DNA from: an uncultured Granulosicoccus sp.
Lineage (GTDB): Bacteria; Pseudomonadota; Gammaproteobacteria; Granulosicoccales; Granulosicoccaceae
NCBI GenBank assembly: GCA_947492525.1
Contig: CANLNQ010000010.1
Location: 124,001 to 188,000, forward strand
Direction of reading: 5' to 3'
DNA: 64,000 nucleotides
This document shows positions 8,705-19,665 of the stretch, in pieces; the stretch's first letter is position 1; each line of letters starts with the position of its first letter. Under the pieces are notes generated by a model that searched no databases, was not told the DNA's origin, and worked only from the letters and a program-made list of their open reading frames with translations. Both the position numbers and the translations under genes were made by a program.

Positions 8705-9571
8705 CTACTTGAATTGCTTTTCGAACACGGCCCGGAGCCTGTAGTCCGGTTCACCGGCATCGTCCAGCGTCTCGAATTCCACTGGTAGCTGCATCTGGGC
8801 CGAGAACGTGAAACCCGGTTGCTGCCAGAACAGGCTGGGGTTCAGATACCAATCGGTTCTGGCATCCACCGCATCGCCACCGGTCTCATCGAGAATGTCG
8901 AAGTTGCCCTGTACCGACAGCAGCCACAGCGGCGAATTGTCGCTCAGGCCGGTGAATCCGAGGCGACGACCCGTGGTGACATCCAGAGACAATACATCCG
9001 GCTGTTCTCCACCGTAGTAATCGTCGTCGAACTGTTCCAGATTGACGTCGATTCCGCCGTACCAGAGCCGGCCGAGACGACCGTAGGACAGTCCCAGCAT
9101 GCTCGAACTGACATAGGCCGTACCATCGATATCCTCATCCTCGTGCTCTATGCGGATACCGGCGGAGTACACCAGGCCGTCATTGAGTTCGGATATGGTG
9201 TCATTGTGCCGATACGGTCCCAGCAGGCGACTGTTGACATCCAGCCGCGGCTCTTCGAACAGATCAAAGCCGTAAGCACCTTCTCGCGAGAAGTTGGGCA
9301 TCTTGGGCTTCAATTTGAACGAGAATTCGGTCTGTCGCGTCAGAAAATTGTGCCGTCCGTCCAGGTGCTTCTGCGCTTCTTCGTCGGTTGCACGAATACC
9401 GACAGGCGCCGATTTGGAGCGAGTGAAGCGGATGGAATCCAGTTCGGAGGGGTTGAATGCGAACGGATCGTTGCGACCATCAGTGTAACGGCTCAACTCT
9501 GATGCCTGGACGCACGAACCTGCCACCAGCAAAGGCGCTATGATCACCATTTGAACAAGTGAACGTGCCAT
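8705..9571 (-). CDS. Exported beta-rich protein of unknown function
   Basis: About 288 residues from the ATG at 9571, which has AGAGG nine bases upstream and opens directly into a signal peptide (SLVQMVIIAPLLVAGSCVQA). The mature protein is rich in alternating polar/hydrophobic stretches and aromatic residues. Examples are GLSYGRLGRLWYGGIDVNLEQF, PSLFWQQPGFTFSAQMQLPVEF and the final YRLRAVFEKQF. This suggests membrane-spanning beta strands of a small outer-membrane barrel. I do not recognise the family. It is divergent from darP, and the longer reading to 9784 runs through the shared promoter region. Outer-membrane location is inference from pattern. Confidence 0.7.
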   Translation of the reverse strand: MARSLVQMVIIAPLLVAGSCVQASELSRYTDGRNDPFAFNPSELDSIRFTRSKSAPVGIRATDEEAQKHLDGRHNFLTRQTEFSFKLKPKMPNFSREGAYGFDLFEEPRLDVNSRLLGPYRHNDTISELNDGLVYSAGIRIEHEDEDIDGTAYVSSSMLGLSYGRLGRLWYGGIDVNLEQFDDDYYGGEQPDVLSLDVTTGRRLGFTGLSDNSPLWLLSVQGNFDILDETGGDAVDARTDWYLNPSLFWQQPGFTFSAQMQLPVEFETLDDAGEPDYRLRAVFEKQFK

Positions 9572-9726
9572 CCTGTGCCTCTGGTCCGAAACCGGACACC
9601 CCCTCGCTAGTATCGAAAGGTCATTAGACTCCGTCTGTCGTAAAAAAACAACGAAATTTCGGGCACATATGTACTCAAATGTAAATTCACGATGGAAAAC
9701 ACGTTCCACGGTACAGATTCCTATCC

Positions 9727-10285
9727 ATGATTGACGACGAAACCGACCACAATGACCTCGATTCCGGCATGCCGGATGACGCACTGGACGAAATCAGCAA
9801 GAGTCAGCGCAAGCGTGATGCTGATGCCGTCCGCGAGCTTGGCGCACAGCTGGCAGATCTGGGAGCCAGCGAACTGGCCACCATTCCACTGCCGGATGAC
9901 GTGCTGTCAGCCATTCACGAGTTGAATCGCATCAAGGCTCACGGTGCCCGCAAGCGCCAACTGGGGTTCCTCGCCAAGCGCCTGCGACAGATCGATATCG
10001 ACCCTGTCGATGCCGCGCTGGAAAAGCTGAGACAGACAGCGCGAGCCAATACCGTCAACCTGCACAAGGTCGAGAACTGGCGTGATCGTCTGCTGGGGGA
10101 TGTCGACGGTGAAAGCGACAAGGAGGCGCTGACCGCCTTTCTGAGTGAGTACGTGGAAGCTGACAGACAACAGTTTCGCCATCTGCAGCGACAGGCGCTC
10201 ACAGAGCGCAAGGCCCAGCGCCCACCCGCAGCCGCCCGTCAACTGTTCAAGGCACTGCGCGATGTAGTGATCCCTGCGCCGGGCA

Positions 10286-10293
<8 letters not shown>
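9727..10293 (+). CDS. darP: Ribosome-associated protein DarP/YjgA (DUF615)
   Basis: A 188-residue cytoplasmic protein. Members associate with late 50S assembly intermediates. The motif ISKSQRKRDADAVRELG near residue 24 and RIKAHGARKRQLGFLAKRLR in the middle are diagnostic for DUF615, and the acidic N-terminus is typical. The last codons overlap the start of the lipoprotein gene by eight bases, so the two are probably translationally coupled. Confidence 0.92.
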
Positions 10294-11431
<1,138 letters not shown>

Positions 11432-11442
11432 CCAGGCGGCTA

Positions 11443-12834
11443 TCAGGACAATTCAGTCTCGCGCTTGCTCGCGGGATAGAGCTTGCCCGGAGGTGCTTCA
11501 ACCACCTTCGCCATTTCTTCCTGCACACCTTCATCGATGTGAAAGGACTCGCTGCTGTCGAACACACCGGCCTCGGCATCATTGAAGATCGATTCATCCA
11601 GCTTGCCTTCGCCCTTGGCCACGATGCATGACACGGTTGCATCACCGGAGACATTCACGGCCGTACGAATCATGTCCATCAGGCGATCCACACCCAGCAA
11701 CAGTCCGATGCCTTCAACCGGCAGTCCGACCTGCGTGAAGACCATGGACAGCATGATCAGGCCGACCCCGGGAACGCCGGCCGTGCCGATGGAGGCCAGT
11801 ACCGACATCAGGATGACTGTCAGATACCCCACCAGACCCAGTTCCACGCCGTAGACATTGGCGATAAAGACGGTGGCGACCCCTTGCATTATGGCCGTGC
11901 CGTCCATGTTGATGGTGGCACCGAAGGGCACGGTGAACGAGGCGACCGAGTTGTTGACACCGAAACGCTCCGTAACGGTGCGCATGGTGACCGGAATGGT
12001 CGCGTTGGAACTTGCCGTACTGAAGGCAAACACCTGAACGTTGCGAATCTTCTTCAGGAACATCGATGGGCTCAGCCCGGAGAAGACTTTCAGCACCACC
12101 ATCAGGGTGACAAACAGATGAAACATCAGAGCAGCAACCAGGACACCGACATAGCCTGCCAGTGAGGCCAACAGGTCGATACCCAGTTCGGATATGGCCT
12201 TGGCAATCAGCACGAAGACAGCGTAGGGCGCTACAGCCATGACCAGATTGACCATCTTCATCATGATCTCGTTGGCCACTTCAGTGCCTTCGACAAAGCT
12301 GCGAGCACGCTTGCCGACCAGCAACATGCTGATGCCGAAGAGTATCGAGAAGAAGATCACCGGCAGCATGTCGCCATTGGCCATCGAGCGGATCGGGTTG
12401 CTCGGGATGATATCGATCAGCACCTGCACCAACGGTGGTGCTTCTCTGGCAGAGAACTCAGCGTCTGAAACCTGATTCATTCCCTTGCCGATACCGAAGG
12501 TACTGGCGATGACAATGGCGGTGGCAATCGCGATCGCCGTGGTCATCATGTAGAGCGCGAACGATTTACCGCCGACGCGTCCCAGTGCACGGATATCACC
12601 GATGCCACAGACACCGCAGATCAGTGAAAAGATGACCAATGGCACGACCAGCATTTTCAAGGCATTGATGAACATCGAGCCGACGGCGAGGAACAAGCCG
12701 TTGATGACATACTCGTTGATGAAGGAACCCGGCGAGTTCAGGCCCAACAGATTTATCGCCAGTCCAACCGCGATACCCAGGCCCATCCCGACCAGCACCT
12801 TGGTCGTCAGGCTTGTCTTTCCTGCGCTACTCAT
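11443..12834 (-). CDS. Dicarboxylate/amino acid:cation symporter (DAACS family)
   Basis: A 463-residue inner-membrane transporter related to GltP/DctA that uses Na+ or H+ to import acidic amino acids or C4-dicarboxylates. The family hallmarks are present: a serine-rich re-entrant loop (FSTASSNATIPVTM), NMDGTAI in helix 7, the GVPGVGLIML hairpin, and a VDRLMDMIRTAVNVSGDA segment in helix 8. Eight or so hydrophobic helices run from residue 10 to 400. The C-terminus after about residue 405 is a hydrophilic acidic tail. Substrate cannot be fixed from sequence. It is monocistronic and convergent with the lipoprotein gene. Confidence 0.92.
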   Translation of the reverse strand: MSSAGKTSLTTKVLVGMGLGIAVGLAINLLGLNSPGSFINEYVINGLFLAVGSMFINALKMLVVPLVIFSLICGVCGIGDIRALGRVGGKSFALYMMTTAIAIATAIVIASTFGIGKGMNQVSDAEFSAREAPPLVQVLIDIIPSNPIRSMANGDMLPVIFFSILFGISMLLVGKRARSFVEGTEVANEIMMKMVNLVMAVAPYAVFVLIAKAISELGIDLLASLAGYVGVLVAALMFHLFVTLMVVLKVFSGLSPSMFLKKIRNVQVFAFSTASSNATIPVTMRTVTERFGVNNSVASFTVPFGATINMDGTAIMQGVATVFIANVYGVELGLVGYLTVILMSVLASIGTAGVPGVGLIMLSMVFTQVGLPVEGIGLLLGVDRLMDMIRTAVNVSGDATVSCIVAKGEGKLDESIFNDAEAGVFDSSESFHIDEGVQEEMAKVVEAPPGKLYPASKRETELS

Positions 12835-13085
12835 GATTTTTCTGCCTCTGCTTTGTAACGGTTAGGTGACCTGAACATACTGCATCGATTGACGAATGTA
12901 CACGCCAGAGAGATGTGAGCCGCCCCGGGAGCTGCGCTGGATTGTTTCGATCACTCAACCTTCGACAGTGGGCATATACTAGCGGGTGCATTGCGGACCC
13001 TGCGGGACGTGTGTCCGTACTTCCCCCCTCTTCAATCCGGAGAACTGTCATCGGAAACGCCAATCTATTCTCACGTGTGGTCGCC

Positions 13086-14357
13086 ATGATTGGTGCTGGC
13101 GCCATCCTGGTCAGACGCTGGGGCAAGAACGACGAAGCACCCGCCATGGGTTTGACACCGGACATTCCCGAGGCTCGCCCACAGAGCATCCCGACCCTGA
13201 AAATGCCTACAGCCAAGGGCTGGGAGCCGGGCCATCGACCCACCGCCGCGCCGGGTCTGAGCGTCAACGCCTTTGCCAGCGACCTGCTGCACCCGCGCTG
13301 GATTCATGTTCTGCCCAATAACGATGTACTGGTTGCCGAGGCCCTGCAGGAAGCCGGTCCCGTCAAGACGGCCTTTGACTACGCCATGGTCAGCACCATG
13401 AAGCGGGCCGCTGCCATCGGTGTTTCAGCCAATCGCATAACCCTGTTTCGTGACAACGACAATGATGGCGTTGGCGAACAGCGCGAGCTCTTTCTGGAGG
13501 AGCAACGTCAACCATTCGGAATGGCATTGATCGGTAATGATTTCTATGTCGGCAATACCGACGGCATTGTCCGATTTCCGTACGAAGAAGGTGCAACCCG
13601 CATCAGCGCCGCGGGTGAAAAGCTCGTGGATTTCAAACCCGGCGGACACTGGACTCGCAGTCTGCTGGCCAGTCCCGACGGCAAACAGTTGTATGCCGGT
13701 GTCGGCTCATTGAGCAACATTGCCGACAATGGCATGGAGGTCGAAGAGGAACGAGCCGCGATACATGTTCTGGATATCGACTCCGGAGAATCACGGGTAT
13801 TCGCCTCCGGACTGCGAAATCCGGTCGGCATGGCCTGGGAGCCCACGACCGGCAAGCTGTGGACCGTCGTCAACGAGCGCGATGGACTGGGCGATGAAGT
13901 GCCACCTGACTACCTGACGTCCGTCGAGGATGGCGGCTTCTATGGCTGGCCCTACTGCTACTGGGGCAAGACCGTGGATGATCGGGTACCGCAGGACCCT
14001 GCCATGGTTGCCAGAGCTTTGCAGCCTGATTACGCACTGGGTGGCCATACCGCGTCACTGGGCCTGTGCTGGATGCCGGCAGGCACCTTGCCCGGATTCG
14101 ATGAAGACGGCATGGTCATCGGTCAGCACGGCTCCTGGAATCGCAGCAATCTCAGTGGCTACCGCGTTATCTTCGTACCCTTCGCCAATGGCCGTCCATC
14201 GGCTCGTCCACGGGACATTCTCAGCGGGTTTCTGGCGCCTGACGAAAAGTATTCCTATGGCAGACCGGTTGGCGTCACCATCGGCCCCGGTGGCAACTGC
14301 CTGCTGGTGGCCGATGATGTCGGCAATGTTGTCTGGCGAGTCAGCGGCGCGGAATGA
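13086..14357 (+). CDS. PQQ-dependent sugar (sorbosone-type) dehydrogenase, membrane-anchored
   Basis: About 423 residues from the ATG at 13086. The body is a six-bladed propeller of the sorbosone/soluble-glucose dehydrogenase group: LHPRWIHVLPNNDVLVAEA, RITLFRDNDNDGVGEQRELF, PFGMALIGNDFYVGNTDGI, ASGLRNPVGMAWEP, and a late QHGSWNRSNLSGYRV motif carrying conserved His and Arg. PQQ is the expected cofactor and a periplasmic location the expected site. A short hydrophobic stretch at the extreme N-terminus may anchor it. The longer reading from 12915 has no Shine-Dalgarno; a GTG at 13077 is an alternative start. Substrate unknown. Confidence 0.85.
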   Translation: MIGAGAILVRRWGKNDEAPAMGLTPDIPEARPQSIPTLKMPTAKGWEPGHRPTAAPGLSVNAFASDLLHPRWIHVLPNNDVLVAEALQEAGPVKTAFDYAMVSTMKRAAAIGVSANRITLFRDNDNDGVGEQRELFLEEQRQPFGMALIGNDFYVGNTDGIVRFPYEEGATRISAAGEKLVDFKPGGHWTRSLLASPDGKQLYAGVGSLSNIADNGMEVEEERAAIHVLDIDSGESRVFASGLRNPVGMAWEPTTGKLWTVVNERDGLGDEVPPDYLTSVEDGGFYGWPYCYWGKTVDDRVPQDPAMVARALQPDYALGGHTASLGLCWMPAGTLPGFDEDGMVIGQHGSWNRSNLSGYRVIFVPFANGRPSARPRDILSGFLAPDEKYSYGRPVGVTIGPGGNCLLVADDVGNVVWRVSGAE

Positions 14358-14534
14358 TCCCGGATCGGGGCAGGTGTGGCTGAACAGCCCGACTGCCCCT
14401 GCCCGGCTTGCAGAGAAGCCCGCCTGACCCGGAGCGCCCGGACCAGCCCCTTATCATTCGCTAAACCGGCAACTGCCGCCACTATCCGTTCATGCGCTCA
14501 GCGCTTCAGACTCAGCCTTTCAGCCTGAGCGCTT

Positions 14535-14610
14535 CAGCAGATTCAGCAGATTCAGCAGATTCAGCAGATTCAGCAGATTCAGCAGATTCAGCAGATTCAG
14601 CAGATTCAGC
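14535..14610. repeat. 9-bp tandem array between convergent genes
   Basis: The unit cagcagatt is repeated 8.4 times without error. It lies between the stop of the sugar dehydrogenase (14357) and the stop of the DUF4344 gene (14634, opposite strand). Apart from this array the 277-bp gap holds no gene and no clear terminator. Confidence 0.95.
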
Positions 14611-14633
14611 CGTTCGGAGTCGGTCTTTCGGTT

Positions 14634-15644
14634 TCAGCGCTTCAGATAAGGATCCAGTACCTTCAACCAGGCATAGCGGATGCGCTGGTACTCGCTCTCG
14701 CAGTTCTCCGCCCTTTCCCGGGAAAGACCGTAGTCGTCATTGACCAGACGGGCCTGTCCCTCAGGGTCACTACCGTAAACGTGGCACAGGGTTGTGTAAT
14801 AACGTTGTATGTCCAGACTGTGCTCGCTCCAGAAGTCGAGCTGAGCCGGCTGAGCGGAGGTCTCGCTTTCAAGCCCGAACATGCGCGCAGCATTCAACAC
14901 GACACGCGCCCCATCCTCGGCGTATTCCAGCAGCAGCACGCTGGCCAGCGCATCCGCAGCATCCTCCTCACGGGCCAGCAGGGGCAGATCATACTGGTCG
15001 TACAAGACATGGCCGACTTCATGAACCAGCGTATGCAGATAGACGTCGGCCACGGGCGCCTCTTCCTCGCCGAAATGGGACTCGATGACATCGGCAAAAC
15101 TGCCGGGCATCCAGATCTCCTGGGTACCGGGATCGAACAGGGGGCCATCCTCGACCTCGCTGAGCACGGTGACCGTCTGCGCAAAACGTAACAGACCATT
15201 GATGAAATCCACCTGCGCAGGCAGATAAGGGTCACGGCTGTTGAATGCCTTGAGCACCATGCTCGGCTGAGCCCCGGCATCGTTCGGATCAAGCGCGGCC
15301 ATGGGCAGCTCAGGCCCCTGAGATGCCTCTGCCATCGCATCATCTGCCTGCCCGGCAAGCGACCCCTCGCTCGCCTCTGCACTCGCCTCTGCACTCGCCT
15401 CTGCACTCGCCTCTGCACTCGCCTCTGCACTCGCCTCTGCACTCGCCTCTGCACTCGGCTCTACGTCGGGCTCTGCAACAGGCTCGCTGACAACGAGGGG
15501 TACGCGCGTCATGTCCGGCGGCAGCCGAGGCTTGACACCCGGGCCGCTGCAGGCGACCAGCAACAGGGCCGGCAACAGCAGCAGAGCGACTTTCATGCGA
15601 CCGGCGGACGCACGACGGTGGGGAACCGCGATGCTGAGCGTCAT
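14634..15644 (-). CDS. DUF4344-type putative metallopeptidase lipoprotein
   Basis: 336 residues. A lipobox (LLLVAC) follows a hydrophobic segment, so it should be an envelope lipoprotein. The C-terminal half has HTLVHEVGHVLYDQY followed by an AREEDAAD segment, an HExxH-like zincin core with downstream acidic residues as in DUF4344. Note that the motif reads H-E-V-G-H. Between the two lies a linker made of a 12-bp repeat (Ser-Ala-Glu-Ala units). The ATG at 15644 overlaps the yhdP stop by four bases; an internal ATG at 15596 gives a more typical short signal peptide and may be the true start. It is the last gene of the leftward operon. Proteolytic activity is inferred only. Confidence 0.8.
   Translation of the reverse strand: MTLSIAVPHRRASAGRMKVALLLLPALLLVACSGPGVKPRLPPDMTRVPLVVSEPVAEPDVEPSAEASAEASAEASAEASAEASAEASAEASEGSLAGQADDAMAEASQGPELPMAALDPNDAGAQPSMVLKAFNSRDPYLPAQVDFINGLLRFAQTVTVLSEVEDGPLFDPGTQEIWMPGSFADVIESHFGEEEAPVADVYLHTLVHEVGHVLYDQYDLPLLAREEDAADALASVLLLEYAEDGARVVLNAARMFGLESETSAQPAQLDFWSEHSLDIQRYYTTLCHVYGSDPEGQARLVNDDYGLSRERAENCESEYQRIRYAWLKVLDPYLKR
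15373..15456 (-). repeat. In-frame 12-bp array (7 perfect copies)
   Basis: Seven identical 12-bp units, gcctctgcactc on the plus strand, sit inside the DUF4344 gene and encode repeated Ser-Ala-Glu-Ala. Degenerate copies flank it on both sides. The array separates the lipid anchor from the catalytic-like domain. Confidence 0.95.
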
Positions 15645-18600
15645 TGTCTGTGCCGGTAGTCGGTGTCTACTGCCTCGAACAAGGGATCATCCCATTTGCC
15701 GGTGAGGCTGTAGTTTCTCAGGCCTAGCCGGTCCAGATCAATACCAATTGCCTTGAGAAAGCCGGTAGCGACCAGTGCCCCCACGCCGGCAGTCGCCCCA
15801 CCCGAGATCACACCGATCAATGGCAGTGCGGCACTCACGCGAGGCAGTATGGTCACTTTCTGGTCGAATTCCTGATTGACGATATCGGATTGGCCGGTGA
15901 TATCCACGACACCGATGGGGCCTGTCAACTGCACCAGGGTGGTATCGGCGATGCCATCGTGTATGTCGATATCGCCGGTAATGCTCTCGAAGGCCAGGCC
16001 GTCTGCCGTGACATCCTTGAAATCGAAATCCAGTCGGCGCGGCAATGCCTGCAGGGCAAACAGGCCGACCATCCGACCAGCTCCCGGTTCCAGCGGAATG
16101 ATGTTGCCACGCTCGATATCCATCTTGATGCTGCCATCGATCTCTGCCAGCTCCGGCCCGTAGATGGGTCCCGGCCAGTCCAATCGAGCCTCGATGCTGC
16201 CTTGCCCCTCCGAGAGCACTTCCGTCAGACCCACCGATTGCAGGGCTTCGCCCAGATCGCTGCTCTGCATTACCAGATTCAGTTGGCTGATCTGCTGGCC
16301 AGCCAGCTTCGGGTTGGTATTCTGCGGGTCACGCAGCCGCCAGTATCCCTGCCCCACCAGGGTTGCCGTTTCATAGGCAAATCCGAGAGTCGTGATGGTC
16401 AGGCCACTGACATCGGGTTGGGCCCGCAGCGCCAGATCACGTACGGTGTAGTCACCGTGAGTCAAGCGGCTGATCGTCGCATCCACCGGCGGCCACAGCC
16501 GCGGATCCAGGTCATCGTCCACCGCATTCAGCAGCTCATCATCACTGCGCGAAGCCAGCGCAGTAAACACGGTACTGTCCAGCTGCCGGAGCCGCACTTG
16601 CATCGGCGTCTCTTTGGTCCAGTGCTCGCGCGGGTAGCTCGCCGTGCCGCTGAGCGACCGACTCTCCACCCTGGCATTGAGATAGGTGTCATCGGTATCC
16701 AGTTGCAGGGTCGCCGGGCCGAGAAGCCGCTGACCGATCTGCAGGGATTCGATCTCGAGATCTGCAACGATCGGCAGAATTTCTGTCGGTGCCTCGCCGT
16801 TATCAGGTATCGAATCGATGAACTGTGCAATGCTCTCGGCCCAGCCATCGACAGCGACCGTACCGGCGCTGCCCTGCAGATGGATCCCGGGCCCGGCAGA
16901 GGCCAGCAGCGCATCGGGAATCTGCCCGCTACCCACATGGATCAACAGGGATTCGAGCTCTTCATTCTGAACGCGCGCATTGACAGCCAGGGTATCGGCA
17001 TAGTTGATCTGCCACTCCTGCACCTCCTGGTCTTCGCGAAAGGCTGTCTGCAACTCGATACCGGCAGCGGTTGCCGTACTCTTGTAATACGGTTTGGGCA
17101 ACAGCAGTTCGGTCCCGACCAGATCGCTGCTCAGGCGCAGGATCACGCCGTCTCTGGCAATCCGGCTGGCCGAGTGCGGGGCAGTGAGTTCGATATCCCA
17201 ACTGGATGTGCCACGCAGAAACTGGTCCAGCTGACTGCCATAGTGGGCCAGCCCTTCACTGCCCTGCAAGGCACCGCTGATGGTGACGCGGGTAGTCGCA
17301 TTCTCACCCTGTCCCTCGGTTCTGCCACTGACGGATACCGGCTGATCCAGGGCCTTGGCGCGCAGATTGTTGATACGGATGCCATTTTCGTCAAAGCCGA
17401 TGGCACCCGTGACATTCTCGAGTGTCATGTCGGCCCGCCCGAAGGCCAACCTGTTGTCCTGCAGGAAAAACGAACCATCAACCTGCAAGGGTGGCGTGGT
17501 GACCACTGCGGCCCCCTCGGCATTGCGTGGTTGATAGAGCCGGGCGGCAAGCTGCAGATCCAGTGCGGTGTCGCCACGACCGGTCACATCATTGAGTACC
17601 GGCTCCAGAATATTGCCAAGCGGACCGGTGTTCGCGAAATCCACGACTTTCTGCAGCTTGCCTTGGCCCGTGCCTTCCAGCTCCAGCACCGCCGCCGTCA
17701 GATCCGCAATCTTCACGTGAGTCTGCGTGATGTCGAATTCGCCCAGACGTGAGTCTGTCGCGCGCCCCTCCAGAGTCAGGCCATCGAGCTCCACGGTTCC
17801 GTTGATATCGCGCGCGGTTGGCCAATCGGGCAGAAAGGACAGCTGTCCATCGTGCAGCTCCACGCTGGAGCGAAAGACGCCTTCGCCTTCGCGAAAGGGA
17901 AATTCATCGGTGTTGCCGAAGAACAACAGATTGCCGTTGCTGGCTGACCCGCCTTCGATTGCCCGGTCGAACCAATTTTGCAAGCCCGCCCCCATTGCCT
18001 TTCGCGGCAACCAGTTCTTCAGGCCGTTCAGGTCGGCAACCTCGTACTGACTCTGTACGTCCAGATGCGGTGCCTGCCCCGGTATCAAGGTAGCCTTGAG
18101 CCGGGTGGAGGTATCGATGCCGGCATCTGCCATGGCGATGTCGGCGCCGATCTGTACACGCTGCGTATCACGCGCGTCCAGGGTCAGAACAGACTTCAGA
18201 CTATCCAGATGCAAGGGAGCCTCGGAATAGGCAGGCCAGGGCAAGTTCATGGCATCGGCCGATACCGAGATCTCTCCCTGCAGATCGTCAAGATCGACCC
18301 GCCCATTGATGGGCCCCATGCCGGGCAAGGCGCCGACAGGCTGCCACTGCAATTGATCCAGATCGGCGCGCGCGGTCAGCCTCGCCCCGGTGGTACGCTG
18401 ACCGGCACTCAGATCCCAGTTGCGTAACCAGCCTTGCAGATCGGCATGACGAAGCTGCTGCGCCAGCTCGGGACGCAGTGACGAGAGCATGACCGAGCTC
18501 AGGCCACTGAAGGTACTCAATGAGAGCTTCTCGCCACGGGCATCCACTTCCCAGCCCCCACTGCCTTCCACCGTTTCGCGTTCCAGCAGCACGGACAGAT

Positions 18601-19624
18601 CCTCGATGCGAGTGTCATCGGCGGCACCGTTGAGCAGCAGTTCATCGGTCTCCAGGGCCAGTGATGCACTCGTCACGAAGAGATCGAGAACGGCACTGGC
18701 CCCTTGCAACAGCTGTTCACCACTGACGGTATCGACGATGGCAGAACTGCGTACCGGTCCATGCGCCGAGATCAGCTGTCCATCTTCCCAGCGCCCCCAC
18801 AGCTCCATGAATATCTCGGTGTCCCACGGTGCGAGCAACTGGCCTGCACTCTCTGGCGCCTGGGCAATACTGAGCAGTTCGGCAATCGTTGAAACCTGCA
18901 GCGCATCGGTGCGCAGGTAGAGATCACCATCGGACTGGGCCAGAGAACCGGCTTCACCCACCAGATCGATGCCGGCCTCCAGGGCACCGTCCGCGTCACC
19001 CGGCAGATCCATCTCCACCCGCAGCTTGTGAGTCTTGCCTGCATTCTCTGCCCGGATGTTCAGATGCTCGACCAGCAAGGAGCGATTGCTGCGCCGATCA
19101 GTGATGCTGACCCGGGTGTCCAGCAGACCCACCTTGCTGGCGGTCAGCAACCAGGCCATGACGTCCACGCCATTGCCTCGCCTCGCTTCTGGATCGACCG
19201 CCTTGCCGGTAACCGATTCCACGCCATGCAGATGCCAGCGCCCTTCTTCATCAGCCTCGATGGCAAGGTCGGCGCCCAGCAGAGTCAGTTCGTTGATGAC
19301 CGGCACACCGCGCAGCAGGGACTTGGGCAGGTTCACATCGATCAGCAACTCATCCAGCGTCACCTTGCGCTGATCCGATTCCAGTACCGTCACCTGCCTG
19401 GCCAGCAGCAAGGGACCCACGCCTTCCCACTTGAACGACAGATCACCGATCTCTACCGGACTTTTCAGGTACTGGCTGACCCGCGATTCGACAGTTCCCT
19501 TGTAATTGGCCAGAAACGGCAAACCCAGCCGGGCACTGGCAGTGAACAATGCCAGTACGATCAGCAGGATGCCCGCCGTAGTCATGCAGACACGCAGCGT
19601 ATGTCTGGCCACATGAATCATCAT
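15641..19624 (-). CDS. yhdP: YhdP-family AsmA-like envelope protein
   Basis: 1327 residues, the expected size for YhdP. It belongs to the AsmA-like bridge proteins that span the periplasm and are implicated in phospholipid movement to the outer membrane. One N-terminal transmembrane helix (TTAGILLIVLALFTASARL) is followed by an all-beta body that includes the TIGR02099 features LPFLANYKGTVESRVSQYL and, at the C-terminus, a segment with QKVTILPRVSAALPLIG and TGKWDDPLFE. It lies between rng and the DUF4344 lipoprotein, and the rng-yhdP pairing is conserved. Start and stop are both tightly packed with neighbours. Confidence 0.92.
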   Translation of the reverse strand: MMIHVARHTLRVCMTTAGILLIVLALFTASARLGLPFLANYKGTVESRVSQYLKSPVEIGDLSFKWEGVGPLLLARQVTVLESDQRKVTLDELLIDVNLPKSLLRGVPVINELTLLGADLAIEADEEGRWHLHGVESVTGKAVDPEARRGNGVDVMAWLLTASKVGLLDTRVSITDRRSNRSLLVEHLNIRAENAGKTHKLRVEMDLPGDADGALEAGIDLVGEAGSLAQSDGDLYLRTDALQVSTIAELLSIAQAPESAGQLLAPWDTEIFMELWGRWEDGQLISAHGPVRSSAIVDTVSGEQLLQGASAVLDLFVTSASLALETDELLLNGAADDTRIEDLSVLLERETVEGSGGWEVDARGEKLSLSTFSGLSSVMLSSLRPELAQQLRHADLQGWLRNWDLSAGQRTTGARLTARADLDQLQWQPVGALPGMGPINGRVDLDDLQGEISVSADAMNLPWPAYSEAPLHLDSLKSVLTLDARDTQRVQIGADIAMADAGIDTSTRLKATLIPGQAPHLDVQSQYEVADLNGLKNWLPRKAMGAGLQNWFDRAIEGGSASNGNLLFFGNTDEFPFREGEGVFRSSVELHDGQLSFLPDWPTARDINGTVELDGLTLEGRATDSRLGEFDITQTHVKIADLTAAVLELEGTGQGKLQKVVDFANTGPLGNILEPVLNDVTGRGDTALDLQLAARLYQPRNAEGAAVVTTPPLQVDGSFFLQDNRLAFGRADMTLENVTGAIGFDENGIRINNLRAKALDQPVSVSGRTEGQGENATTRVTISGALQGSEGLAHYGSQLDQFLRGTSSWDIELTAPHSASRIARDGVILRLSSDLVGTELLLPKPYYKSTATAAGIELQTAFREDQEVQEWQINYADTLAVNARVQNEELESLLIHVGSGQIPDALLASAGPGIHLQGSAGTVAVDGWAESIAQFIDSIPDNGEAPTEILPIVADLEIESLQIGQRLLGPATLQLDTDDTYLNARVESRSLSGTASYPREHWTKETPMQVRLRQLDSTVFTALASRSDDELLNAVDDDLDPRLWPPVDATISRLTHGDYTVRDLALRAQPDVSGLTITTLGFAYETATLVGQGYWRLRDPQNTNPKLAGQQISQLNLVMQSSDLGEALQSVGLTEVLSEGQGSIEARLDWPGPIYGPELAEIDGSIKMDIERGNIIPLEPGAGRMVGLFALQALPRRLDFDFKDVTADGLAFESITGDIDIHDGIADTTLVQLTGPIGVVDITGQSDIVNQEFDQKVTILPRVSAALPLIGVISGGATAGVGALVATGFLKAIGIDLDRLGLRNYSLTGKWDDPLFEAVDTDYRHRQ

Positions 19625-19665
19625 GAGCGAGTGGGTCCTCTCGACAGACTCATGAGTGGTCCGGC

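Noticed and set aside
15890-17752. 620-codon plus-strand frame opposite yhdP.
   Set aside because: Shadow of yhdP; His/Gln-rich composition with no motif.
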